The translations under genes were made by a program, and so were the position numbers. The notes beneath the pieces were generated by a model. That model was not told the origin of the DNA. It made no database searches and worked only from the letters and a program-made list of their open reading frames with translations. From the NCBI GenBank assembly GCA_036571765.1, contig BROE01000007.1, forward strand, positions 6,477,636 to 6,541,635: 64,000 nt of DNA, read 5' to 3'. Numbering within the stretch: position 1 is the stretch's first letter; every line of letters starts with the position of its first letter. Source of the DNA: Plecoglossus altivelis. Its lineage: Eukaryota > Chordata > Actinopteri > Osmeriformes > Plecoglossidae. Shown here one piece after another: positions 34,863 to 46,183 of this stretch.

Positions 34863-34976
34863 TTGTGATCATGTATTTTATTGAACTCGTGCTGACTTCT
34901 GTTTGAATGATATTTAAAGCAGGTTCATAGCCATGGGGGGCAGGGAGGGGGGGGTGCATTTACATATCACCCCCCT

Positions 34977-34978
<2 letters not shown>

Positions 34979-35007
<29 letters not shown>
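34979..35007. repeat. (CA)n microsatellite
   Basis: A perfect CA run shortly after the med1 polyadenylation site, preceded by a G-run and C-runs. Confidence 0.95.
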
Positions 35008-35009
<2 letters not shown>

Positions 35010-35012
<3 letters not shown>

Positions 35013-36838
35013 CTCTGATTGCCTAACACGTGTGTTCTCTTCGCGGGTCAGAATGACTCGAAACTATGTACACACACGGACACCCACAACAAGATTTTTA
35101 GATTGTATGCACTTGATTAAACTCAGACTCAGCTAAATCTTTCTGATTCATGTTCAGCATGGCTGCACATTTCAGTGCCCAAAGGGTACAGGGTAAACAT
35201 TTAATTAACCTGCTTCATTTCAGGGTTGGAGGTGGGGCCTTTCTGACTCTTAGGACAGGGGGAGTTGCAGAGTATGAAGAGAGCACAACAATCAACACAT
35301 TCAGAATGAGTTCAACAGCGACTGGCAGTTGCTGTTACATTGAAGGTAAAAACAGTCGTTTGAACAAACAGGAAGCCTCACACAGCGATCAGAACTGTTG
35401 GTCTGCTGTCACTCGATACATCGCTGCCTATACAAGAGAAGAGTTGGGACACAAACTGCACAGTAGATGTCAGCAATGAGCTACCATGTGTCTCCCTCAT
35501 TAGCTGAGGAAACAAATGTTTGTCGCTCCAGGATGGAGTCCCTGTGGTAATGATTAGGGGTTAAAACATTTTTCATGCCTGTACACAAAACAAAGAGAGT
35601 AGGGGGCAAGACAATTAAAATAAACAAAGATCCAAGTAGATTGTAAAACAGTTTTCCTACTAGAGACATGAAATGGGTTGGTTACAGTTAGTTGACTTAT
35701 TACTTATTAAATGCAAAATTGTGATTATTATATAGGCCTTCCCAGCATCTGTGTGGATACCTTTAAGAAGCCAGAAGACAATGTTAGTATGTCAATCTGA
35801 AGAATCATGAAGTACCAATGTGTCACTTTTGTACACTGAGATAAAGCGCGGCATTAAAAATGAGCCTTTTTTGCGTCAACCTTGATTTCTGTTTGTAAAC
35901 AGAATTCTCCCCGCGCCGAAGCTGACTTTCGCAATATCATCAGATGTTCTAACACGGTGCGGAATGATCCAGTCCTCTGAGTGTTGAGATGCCGTGCGCG
36001 GAGCCAACATGGTCGTCCAGGGTTCTGGTGCACTTGACTCTACGACACGCACGAACACGAGGCCTGGTGGTTGTCGTTCCTCGCAGGGCTGGAGAGGAGG
36101 TGGATGGGGGGGGGGGAGCTCAGAGCACCAACATATGGAGCTTTGGAGGACGTACTCCACCTCCTGCATTGCTGCAGCACTTCTGACTGGCCTCCGCCCA
36201 CTCACTGCTCATTTAGCTCTGACATTGACTAGCGCTCCATCAACGTCTATTGTGTTTTCGTTTCAAATCCATCGCACACGTGTGCTATTACGAACCCTCT
36301 CTGAAAGGGAAAGAGCAGGGGACTATTGTTTGGGGTCACGTGGGTTAATGGCGGTCTTGGACAGAAGCCTTTATGCTAGAGATATGGGTTGTACCTTCTG
36401 AGTGGCGGTTCGGTCATTTTCATTGGTTTCGTCTCCTCACGGTCTCTCCTTCGTTTGCGCTGATCTGAAACCAGGGAAGGAAGGTGAGAGGGTGTGAGAT
36501 GATGCAACGGAGACATCCAGCTCACATGAGAGTGGTAGCCTTCAGCACTATCTCCTGGCTAACTCCCAGCCTCTTAATAGATACTTGGCTCAGAGACTCT
36601 CTTCACCTGTGACCTGTTAGCCAGAGCCTTTACTCTGCCTTGATGACTTGCTGGTACCACTGATGAGCTACTTGGCCAGTGTGGGCTGTCTGATGTGCTG
36701 ACTCAGGCAGGCGAACTCCCGCTGCGCACTGCAACACTGCAGCATCGAGTCCGTCGCTCCCTCGCAAGATGGCTCTCAGCTGAAGTGACACTTGCTTTCC
36801 CAAGCCAGCTGTGGAGTTTGCATTCTTGGGTTCGATGC

Positions 36839-36842
<4 letters not shown>
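35010..36842. other. Intergenic DNA after med1
   Basis: I see no gene on either strand. Frames around 35990-36400 and 36640-36950 have no domain similarity that I recognise and run into a CA repeat. No leucine-rich-repeat or F-box exon of FBXL20 is visible, although FBXL20 neighbours MED1 in mammals. Confidence 0.5.

Positions 36843-36911
<69 letters not shown>
36843..36911. repeat. (CA)n microsatellite
   Basis: A perfect CA run of 69 bases. Confidence 0.97.
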
Positions 36912-36913
<2 letters not shown>

Positions 36914-37479
36914 AACAACCTGAAGGGGCTGTTTTGGAGATGAGATGCATTATTTAGGCACGGTCTGAGCGTTTCAGGGTCAGCAGCATTAGGGAGCTGT
37001 GTGTGCTGGTGAGAAACAGCCTGTCAAGGGGCAGCAGATGTATTGAGTCATCTAAATAAAGGGCGTCTAGCTGCCCCATGTAAGTTGTTGTCAGCTGTGA
37101 AAACACTTAGAAGGAAAGTTGCCCCGTTGCAAAATAAACCAATGGTCTTCATGCCAGGAAGAATTTTTGCCAGAACAAATAAAAATCGAAAATGAATTAT
37201 CAGGGATAAGGAATTTTCTACAGAACCTCTTTCAGACAGAACACGCCCATCGCCTACTTAAGGTGGTAACAGATATTCTCAAAGTGATGATACCCATCAT
37301 CGCTCCCTCTCCTATGTTCAGCCAGGAGACTCGAATGTACACTCACAAATGCACAAAGAAGCCTTTCCTGTGGCCTCACTACTTAGTGTGAGCTGAGGTG
37401 TTAATTTGTGTCACACATTTTCTCCCATCTGTCAAATGTCAGGAAGATAAAAGAAAGCCTGAGATGTTCTGCAACTCTC

Positions 37480-37537
<58 letters not shown>

Positions 37538-37613
37538 TCTCTCTCTTTCTATCTCTCTCTCTCTCTCTTTTGCTCCCTCTCTTTTTCTCTCCCTCTCTCC
37601 TTCTGTCTCTCTC
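37480..37613. repeat. (CT)n tract
   Basis: A perfect CT run in the first half, then CT/CCCT/TTTT-interrupted pyrimidine repeat. Confidence 0.95.
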
Positions 37614-38098
37614 TTGATTCTTGACTTTCAATATTCTGTCGACCTTCATGAACTGCTGATCCCTCATTTCTCCTGCACACATCCATTTTCCCCATCATCC
37701 CGCCCACCTTGCTAACCCAGTTTCCTGGCTCACACTTGATCCTATTCTTTGGAATGTCTCCATGTTTCACTCCTTCTTTATGGCAGTTATCCTGTGCTAT
37801 GCTTCCCTCCATCTTGCTCCTCAGACGTGTTGTTGTGTCCCATTTTCTATAGTCTCTCACATTTCCACAATGTATTTTCCAATTTGCACTTTCTCAAATG
37901 ACTTCCTTTCTTCTCTCTTGTCCACCTCTTTTTTGTTTCCTGTTTTTCGGAGAACTTGGAAACCCTACTTTCTGCTTCTTCATCACTTTTTCTAAATCTC
38001 CTGCCATCTATTCCCCCTGTGAGAGCTTTAGCCTGAGGCCTTGGAGCTGCTCTGTCCTGCCAGAGCTTCCATAAGCTCCTCTCTCTCTTTTCTGCCTT

Positions 38099-38099
<1 letters not shown>

Positions 38100-38139
<40 letters not shown>

Positions 38140-38220
38140 GTCTCTCTCTTTCCCTCTGCTTTTTCTCCATCGCTGTCCCTTTCTCTCTCTGTCTCTCTCC
38201 CACTCTTTCTGTTGCTTGGT
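38100..38220. repeat. CT-rich tract
   Basis: A (CT)n run at about 38104-38134 followed by degenerate CT repeat. Confidence 0.9.
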
Positions 38221-38309
38221 GTATCTCTTTCTCTCCAATTCCTAATCTTTGAAGACCATGGTCAGTGTAGCTCCTTGTGACCCGCCTTCCGCCATGTCCT
38301 CCAGCGCCA

Positions 38310-38350
38310 CCCCCCCCCCCCCCCCCCCCCCCCCACCCCACCCCACCCCT
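38310..38350. repeat. Poly-C run with CCCCA repeats
   Basis: Twenty-five consecutive C (38310-38334) followed by CCCCA units. The length in the assembly is unreliable for such runs. Confidence 0.95.
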
Positions 38351-41300
38351 TTCAGCTCCAGTACCTAAGGCCCGGCCGAAAGCTGACAGAGAGATGCTTT
38401 AATTCTCAGCCTGCGATTTGGATGTTCTAGTTCTGCTCCTTAGTTATCATTAAGAGAAGGATTAAGTAGGTCTTATATAGCTGTAGTATTGAAGGCCAGA
38501 GATAAGGAAAAGGGAGCCAGATCTGAGAGGTCGGTTCAGGTTCGAGGAGGGATTTTTGAACTTGTGTCTGAAACGAAAGCTCAAATTGTTCGGAGACCTG
38601 CCTCCCTATGAGGTACTCGGTAAACAATCTGCGCTGACAAGGCTATAAATGTCAAGCTAATGTGTTTTGTGTTGGCCTAAATCCTGCGTGAGACACAGTG
38701 TATTCCTCTAAACGGAAAGTTCAGAACAGAAGTGTAATGTGCGACACTGAGAGGTTCACAGGGACGGATGTCAGAGAGGTCTTCTCTGGGTGGTGAATTT
38801 CCTCAGCCATGAAATGAGTTTAATAAATTCTGCTGACAGCCTTCCATATGTGGTGCTGTGTCTATAGCCTTTCACTCTTGATGAGCTAGATGGCACAGAA
38901 ATAACTAACACGCTCAGCTATTGGCTTAGATAAGAAGCCATTGGAGGCAGAGCCATTTGCCAGTTAGTTAGGCTTTATGGCAGACGAATGGAGGGGAGAG
39001 GGAAGAAAGTGCAGAGGTATTTTCAGCAGAGAGCTGCATCCTTAAATACACTGTAAGATTCCATATATACTGTATCTAGTGTTTGATATGTCATCCAGCA
39101 AGCTTCACTCTGGTAAATGCTATTGGCTGTTCTGTTCTGTTCTCTTTTTCCACCTTGTAGCCTGAGACAATATCTGCCTATAGGTTTTTATCTGCTATGG
39201 CAGATGGCTCTGGACAACCACCCATTTCCCCTCCGTCAGAATGTGGTAAGGGACAATTACAAATGTTAGATGGCGCAGGTTTAATACAATGACTGTACAG
39301 AGGAGCATCTTTCAGGCTTTTTCTGTGAAACAACAAACATGACATTTAGTTGCTCTGATTATTTGTATTTCTCCAATTCCGTTCAATTGCACCCCAGAGG
39401 CATTTTGGTCTGCACCAATTGATGACACCTCTTGGAGAGGGGTTATAGACAAGAAAGACTGGCGGTGCCAGGCTCCTAATACAATCTGGTCCACTAAAGA
39501 AGAAGTCTGACCAGAATGAGTCATCTCAATCGAGATCATCCCACTCAATCAACCTTTTCTGTCAGCAAGGGCTGTGAGAGCCTCAGGCCCCCAGACTGGT
39601 TCTCCTGAGGATGCAACGTGACCAATGGTCTCCATAGTCCAGCCAGCCTGGAGAGGCACCAACGCAGCCGTGACAGAGCGAGGGTTGACGAGGCCTAGCA
39701 GGGCCAGAGACACACCAGCTGCTCTGAGGGGGGAGAAGAGCTCCGTGGATATGCCAAGCATTGAGGACCTGTAAGAGGCCAGGATGGGAATGAAGCATGT
39801 CACGAAAAGGGGTGGCGCAACTGAGGCAGATGTGATGAGCAGGAAGACCCAAGAGGCTGAAAGAGATGAGGGACACAGGGAGGAGGGGCCACATTCAGCC
39901 AGTCATCATGGCCAGGACTCTGAGAAGACATGGGGGACCAGGGAGAGGATGGAGGACTGGGGGAGTCTGGGGAGGAGAGGAGGGGCGATGAGGAGCCAAG
40001 TCCTCTTCTGCGTCTCTCAGTTGCAATGAATCGAGGTAGAGGTGAAGGAGGGGTGCAGAAGGGAGGAAGGGACCGAAAAAGAAAGAAGGGGCTTAGATGG
40101 AGGTAAAGTAGGAGAAGGGTGAATTAGAGCTAGCGGAGAGAGAGTGTACCCTCCTCAGGGACTGGGAGGGAGGGACAGGGAAGGAGGGTTCAAGAAAAAA
40201 GAACCGTCTGATAAACAAGTCAAGCGACAGGGATGGAGGACTACAACCATTGCTGGGGATTGACTTGGTCACCACCTTCCATCAATGAATGACATTGACT
40301 GATTAGCATTTGCAGCTGGGAAAGTCTTACAGGTGAAAATACCTTCAAATACTATCATCACTTTGGAGGAGCTACAGTCTCAGAACCATGGATAGGGCCA
40401 CAAAAATTAGGACCTTGGACAGTTCTTTTGCCACAATGAGGTACTTTAGAGCACGTGCATGGTTCTTGACAAACAAATGGGGATTCAAGGTTTATTTAAG
40501 GTTTTCCTTGCTACAGCAGTTTCCTATGTCCTTCCACCATAGTGTAATCATCGATAAAGTCAGGGTTTCAACTTCAACCGCTGAGGAAATGAAATTTGAA
40601 ATGAAAACTTGAAGAAGTGACAGATTTTCTGTTTCATCAATTCTCACAGTGCGCTATTTGCTGCTGGTGGCCCCTTACCAGAAACAAAGTTAAAATTAGG
40701 TTTTGAATGGAGGTTCAGCGCCAATTCCACCCTTTGTAATTTGGCCTGCTTACACTACTCAATCTCCCTAAGTGAGTGTGTTTCTGCACATGGGCAAAAG
40801 TCTCAAAGCCAGTTCAGCCTCTCATTAAAAAGAAATGGAGTTCTATTGTCCCTGTAATCCCCATGGGAGAGTGAGTCAGCCACCACCAGGACCCTGTCAG
40901 ATGTGGCAGACACCTCCCCTCAATGTCACTCTGGGAGACTGACTCTCTCTCCCCTCCCTCTCTCATTCTCACTCCCTTTCACTTTAGCCCTCCATCCCTC
41001 TCATGAATCTCCTGAAGACCCTTTACCAAACTCCGCTACCCCCGTTGCCAACTATCTGTCGCTCCCTCACTCTCTCGCCCCCCTGCGCCACCTTTTCGTG
41101 TTAGTCTCACACACTTCTGGGCCTGCCCACAGACCTGTGTATGCTCTGTACTCTGCACAAAGCACAGACACAGACACACACGCATACACTTTCAAACTCG
41201 CTCATCAACGCTGAAAGTCTTTCTCTTGAGAACGCTGGGGATGTGTTCCTACCATGGGGTTATCTATCTTGTCTTGAGACCAGATTTGTTTTGAAAATTG

Positions 41301-41965
41301 ATTTTCACACTTTGCCTCTTACTCACCACAAAGAGCTCTGAAGGTGCAAATGGAGTTTTTGAATATTTCACACAGCGTGAGAGAGATGTGTAGCAAAGAC
41401 ATTGCTGTAGCAAAGAGATCACACATCCTGCAAGTTGAGGGGAGTGCTAACATTCTCTCCCTTGCCTCTCCTGTCTCTCTTTCTCTCTCTTTCACTCATA
41501 TTATTTTATTCCTTCTCCCTCCTCCTTGCTCTTATCTCCTTTCTGTCTCTCTCTCTCTTTCACACACACACGCACAGACATCTCCACACACTCTCTCAAT
41601 CCCAAGAACCCAGTATTCTCCCACTAACCCTCATCACCAGCAAAAAGCAGCTGCAATGTATCCCTGACTGCTACTGAAATAGCAGGCTGTCATATTTGTT
41701 GAGCAAACACATTTCTACAAGCTGGCTCTGCCACAGTATGTGGACCTCTCTGTCTCCATGCTCTTCAGCTGGCTTTGTCATCAAGCACACCCCCTTTCTG
41801 CTCTCATGATACTCTCTAGCTAACCTTCTCTCTCTTTGCCTCTTTCTTTCAGTAATTAATAGTTAATCTGGCATTGAGGCTTCGATATTTGCAAATTAAA
41901 TGGATTCACAGTCACATGATTCAACTACTCATTTTAGATACATTTCTTCTCTCTCTCACTCTCTC

Positions 41966-41996
<31 letters not shown>

Positions 41997-44780
41997 TACA
42001 AAGGAGCTAATGCCACGCCACCTCCTAGTGTCCCAATGCGATACCAGGACAATATGCTTAGAGGAAAGACTTATGCTGGTCACGTGTGTTCTGATTTCGG
42101 TGTTGCTAGTGGAGCTATCTACCCCATTAATCAGAAACATTAAATCAACGTTCATTCATCACAAAACTAATTAGTATCATCACATTTACCAAAGATTATT
42201 ACATGTTTACGGACATGTACACAAACATGGAACTTGTGTAAATAGATAATCCTATACACACACACACGTACTAAACATACAAGACAGTGGAGCTCACATG
42301 CACATGATGGAACTAGGCCGTGTACTCTCACATGGATAGTATTTAACGGTTGACAAACACTTCAAGGCAATTAATAAAAAATGAGGCCACCTCGCACTCG
42401 AATAAAGTCTGATCCTTATGTCATGAAACACATTTGCTTTCTGTTGTGTATTTGTGGGTGAATCTTTGACGCAGATAGAGAGAAAGTCTGAAGGAACGAT
42501 CCCCAACTACAGTGCAGAACGAGCCCAGCTTCACCAGAGAGCTCCTGACTTTTAGCCATGGACATGGATGGAGGCTTTCAGTCCCAGTCCTTGGAAGAAA
42601 TCATGCATAATAAATCACCAAATTCTTTGAGATGCATGACTCAGTTCTCCAAGGCCCATCTTTTGAGCTCTTAAAGACGAGGATGTGGAAGGGACCATGA
42701 AGTGACACGCTTCGTCCTTTCAGTAGGTTTTCATTAGGATACAATGAGAAGTTGATCTCAGCACCGAATCAGCAACGCCACAGCTCCAACCTGTTTCTTT
42801 GACGAATGTGCTGTAGTCTTCATGTGATTCTATAAATAGGTGTGATGAGTCAACCCAATAATTCAGGACCTTTGAGCACCACACATGCTGAAATGCTAAA
42901 CAAGCACGTCAGCACACACAAAAGCTCCTGTGGAGAAAATTAGGGCAAACTGTTCAAACTCCACACACGTAGCGAGCCCAAGTTTCCTGTCTCTCCAATT
43001 TTTGATTATGTAAAAAAACCATTATGACAAATCGCCAAACATACATCAGACCACCCATTGTGCAGAAGCATATTTTGTTGTGAAATTCAGGGGCCTCTAG
43101 TGATGTCTTTTCACCCTCCTAAAATAGATGAAAACAAAACGTTAATGTAGTTGGTTTAAGATGAAGTACTAAAGAAGAGCGAAAGGGTTCGAGATTGAGA
43201 GAATGCTGAGGATAAGAAAAAGGCTGAGACAAAGTAACGAGAGAGAGAGATAGAGAGAGAGAGGGAGGGAGAGGATGAGAGACTACTTGGTGTTATGCTA
43301 ATTTGAGAGGGGAAGAGAGGATGAGGCATTTTCAAAAGCTTTCATCCTGCTTACGTTCCTGAGCCGGGACTCTAATCCCCCTCTCTCTTCCTGCTTCACG
43401 TCTGGATCTGCAAGAGAGAGGCAATCTCACACACACATCCAGTCTTTGTCACACACAGACCCTCTCACTCACACATCCAGTCTTTGTCACACACAGACCC
43501 TCGCACACACACATACAACACAGAATAAGCACTCCATATGTGATCATTCCTGTTGGATAGACACGTGCACTCACACGGGTACGCCCCCCCCTCCCCACCC
43601 ACACATACACGCGCACACACACACACACATACACACGGTCACACACTCAGACCCTACTTGATCCTCACTCAGAGGACAGATTCCCACCTCTGTTATCTCA
43701 CCTACTTTGTCTGCGCTCTGTGAATGATGTAACCTGTCCGCTGGAGACAACTGCTCAGAGACTAAAATAGTAAAAGTACTCAGTAGACAGAGCATAACAC
43801 AGACAAGGAGACAGAGGGGAAAATGGAGATTAGTCACATATGATCTAAACACAGCAGCAGGGGTTCGCACCACGCATCTCAAATCTCATGTGTGTCTTCA
43901 TGTGTACATGTGTTCATGTGTACAGGTGTTAATGTGTAACATGTGCATGTGTTATCTGTTCATGCATCCCATAATGCCAATAATAGGCAAGTGGGCTCAA
44001 ATTCACAACTCAGCAGTCTTTACCAAGCAACAGGAAGGCAGGTGTCAGCATGTGCATCCTTGGGTGTGTGTGCTTTAACATGGAAGAGGATGGCAGGTTT
44101 CAACAGCAACAGTAAGTAACACTGAGTATCTGCTGTAAGTGGAGCAAAAACATGCTCTCACATGCAATTAATATTCATGCTCAGCACAACCCCACAAGGC
44201 CTATTTATAGACAGTCGGTAAATTCTGTGGATGACTTTCAGCCAAGTCAAATGCATTTTGTCTCACACAAAAGGTCACAGAATACAAAGATATATTGTAA
44301 ACATATATAACGTAGATCAAATGGCACAGGAGTCAAAGTTCACATGCAGTTCTACAAATGCTTTTTATCTGGATTGCCACAACTGTGTGTCTGGTAGCAC
44401 ATTGTATAGACTATATCCCTGAAAAACTGTCTACAGACTGATGTCATTATGTTAAAATAGAATGTGGGCTCAAATCTGTTAACAGTAAAGCTTTTTTGGC
44501 AGGGAGGTGACAAAACCATTACGAATCGAAGGCGGTCTAACCAATTACATACTGTCCCATCCTATCCAATGCTGTTGTGTCTTAATCCACCCAACCTTTA
44601 GCCAACCATATCGAACCTATTCCAAAATACAGTATCCTTTCACAATGTTTAATCTACTTAAATCGAAAATCAAAAATGCATGATAGTAAAAGTCTGGTTC
44701 ATCAAGGTTGGTTGACTGAGGTTGGTGGCTGTTCATGGGGGAACACTAGACACGCACCATTTCACCTCCATCTGTGACAC
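38351..44780. other. Intergenic DNA between med1 and stac2
   Basis: No convincing gene is visible. CT-rich stretches lie at 41455-41580 and 41945-41998. A 38-base unit containing CCAGTCTTTGTCACACACAG is repeated twice at about 43433-43503, and CA-rich sequence follows to 43640. One minus-strand frame near 39.5-39.9 kb is listed separately. Confidence 0.5.
39549..39856 (-). other. Splice-flanked minus-strand open frame of unknown nature
   Basis: On the minus strand a textbook acceptor (long pyrimidine tract ending TTTCAG) precedes position 39856. An open frame of about 100 codons then runs to a stop near 39549. It has a hydrophobic N-terminal stretch (WVFLLITSASVAPPLFVTC) that could be a membrane segment, and later VNPRSVTAALVPLQ. 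I do not recognise a family. It could be a terminal exon of an unannotated gene, an old pseudogene, or chance. No partner exon was found. Confidence 0.2.
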
Positions 44781-44787
44781 ATACATA

Positions 44788-44869
<82 letters not shown>

Positions 44870-44887
44870 CACACACACACACGCGCA
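44788..44887. repeat. Compound (CT)n(CA)n microsatellite
   Basis: A CT run (44788-44814) passes directly into a CA run with CG interruptions. Confidence 0.97.
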
Positions 44888-45719
44888 CTCCCTCTCTCTC
44901 CCTTACACACACTACTGACCTATCATGACAAGAGAGAAGCTTATTAAATGAGAGAGTGGTCATGCTCTCATCTCTTCCTTAAGCTATTTGGAAGCAACCC
45001 TAAAAAGGTTGCACGCATCTGTCACTCAATACTGGGCCACGACGAAGGTTACTGCAGCATTTAACTTCTCATCTGTTATTAAGAAATCACCCGAGACAGC
45101 CCTATCCCATAATGCACTGGTAATGTGTGATGAGACTGAGCAAAGAGCCAATGACTAACAGAGTATGCAAGTGAGTAATGAACACAAATGCATAAATTAC
45201 AGTGCATAGAGATAAAGACCCGAGAGGTTTAGAGGACATCACTGTAAACATGATCACCCCTCCACCCCTGCATTTTAAGCAGTTTGGCCAACTCGGAGGC
45301 AAGATGTGCACTTTTATATGGATGGAACTTAATTACAACTTCTACTCAACCGGACTATAAGTCATTGAGTTCACATTTACAACTACTGGAGAAGATGGAG
45401 GAGATGGAGGGTGAGTCAATCACTGTGGATCCGTTACAAGATTGGAGTAGTGGAGAGGAGAATGGAATCATCTGTATATTAATTCCTGTGTCTCCTATAG
45501 GGTGTATTATCTCCATTAATCTGTAAGCCCCTCTATAGCCCTTTACCAGTCAAGAGGCGGTCGGGAGCTGTTCGCACCAGTGGTGCTGAAATCTGAAACT
45601 AAGTCAGTCAGGCTCCTTGGAGGTTGTTCCATATTAGAGCTGCGAGTCTTCTGACAGTGCAACGCCACCCCGTGCCTTCTGAAGAAATACACCTGCGTCG
45701 CAGCCCTCACCGTCGGAAT

Positions 45720-45945
45720 GTACGTCATCCACCTCAAGCCAATCGTGACGTGATACTACAGCTGTATTAGCATACCGTGGGGAGTTTGGTCCAATCAGAA
45801 CCAGCCAAGCATGTCCGTAAATCAAAGTTTTCGTAAAGGAGCGCGTGTGGCAAAGGAAAGAAACTACTCGCCGGTGGTTTATTCAAGCGCTTAAGTCGGA
45901 GAGCATGAGAGGATATATAAGTGCGTGAATCACTGGATATTTCAT
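45720..45945 (+). promoter_or_regulatory. stac2: Candidate stac2 core promoter (CCAAT, CRE-like and TATA motifs)
   Basis: TACGTCA (45721-45727), CCAAT (45739-45743), TGACGTGA (45746-45753) and a second CCAAT (45791-45795) precede a TATATAA at 45914-45920. Transcription would then start near 45945, about 240 bases before the start codon. A possible donor AAG|GTATTG near 45993 would allow a small 5' UTR intron, but this is unproved. Motifs are read directly; use as a promoter is inferred. Confidence 0.5.
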
Positions 45946-46183
45946 TTATTTCACGCATCCAACATCGCAGCTCGACCCTTCTTGTTAATTAAGGTATTGA
46001 AAATAAATAATAGCCCATTTTGACAGTAAGGATATTGTTCTTATTGTACGTTTGATGCGTGTTTGTGTCGTAAGGCACAGGCGTTACATGACACCATACT
46101 AACTAAAGATTTCGAAGAAATCAATGAAAAGAGACATTGACGTCTGACCTCATATTTGCAAACGCTAAAGTGTTATTTGACAC

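Noticed and set aside
37119..37391. 90-codon frame suggestive of a transposon ORF fragment
   Set aside because: No reverse transcriptase or transposase motif can be seen, and no terminal repeats flank it.
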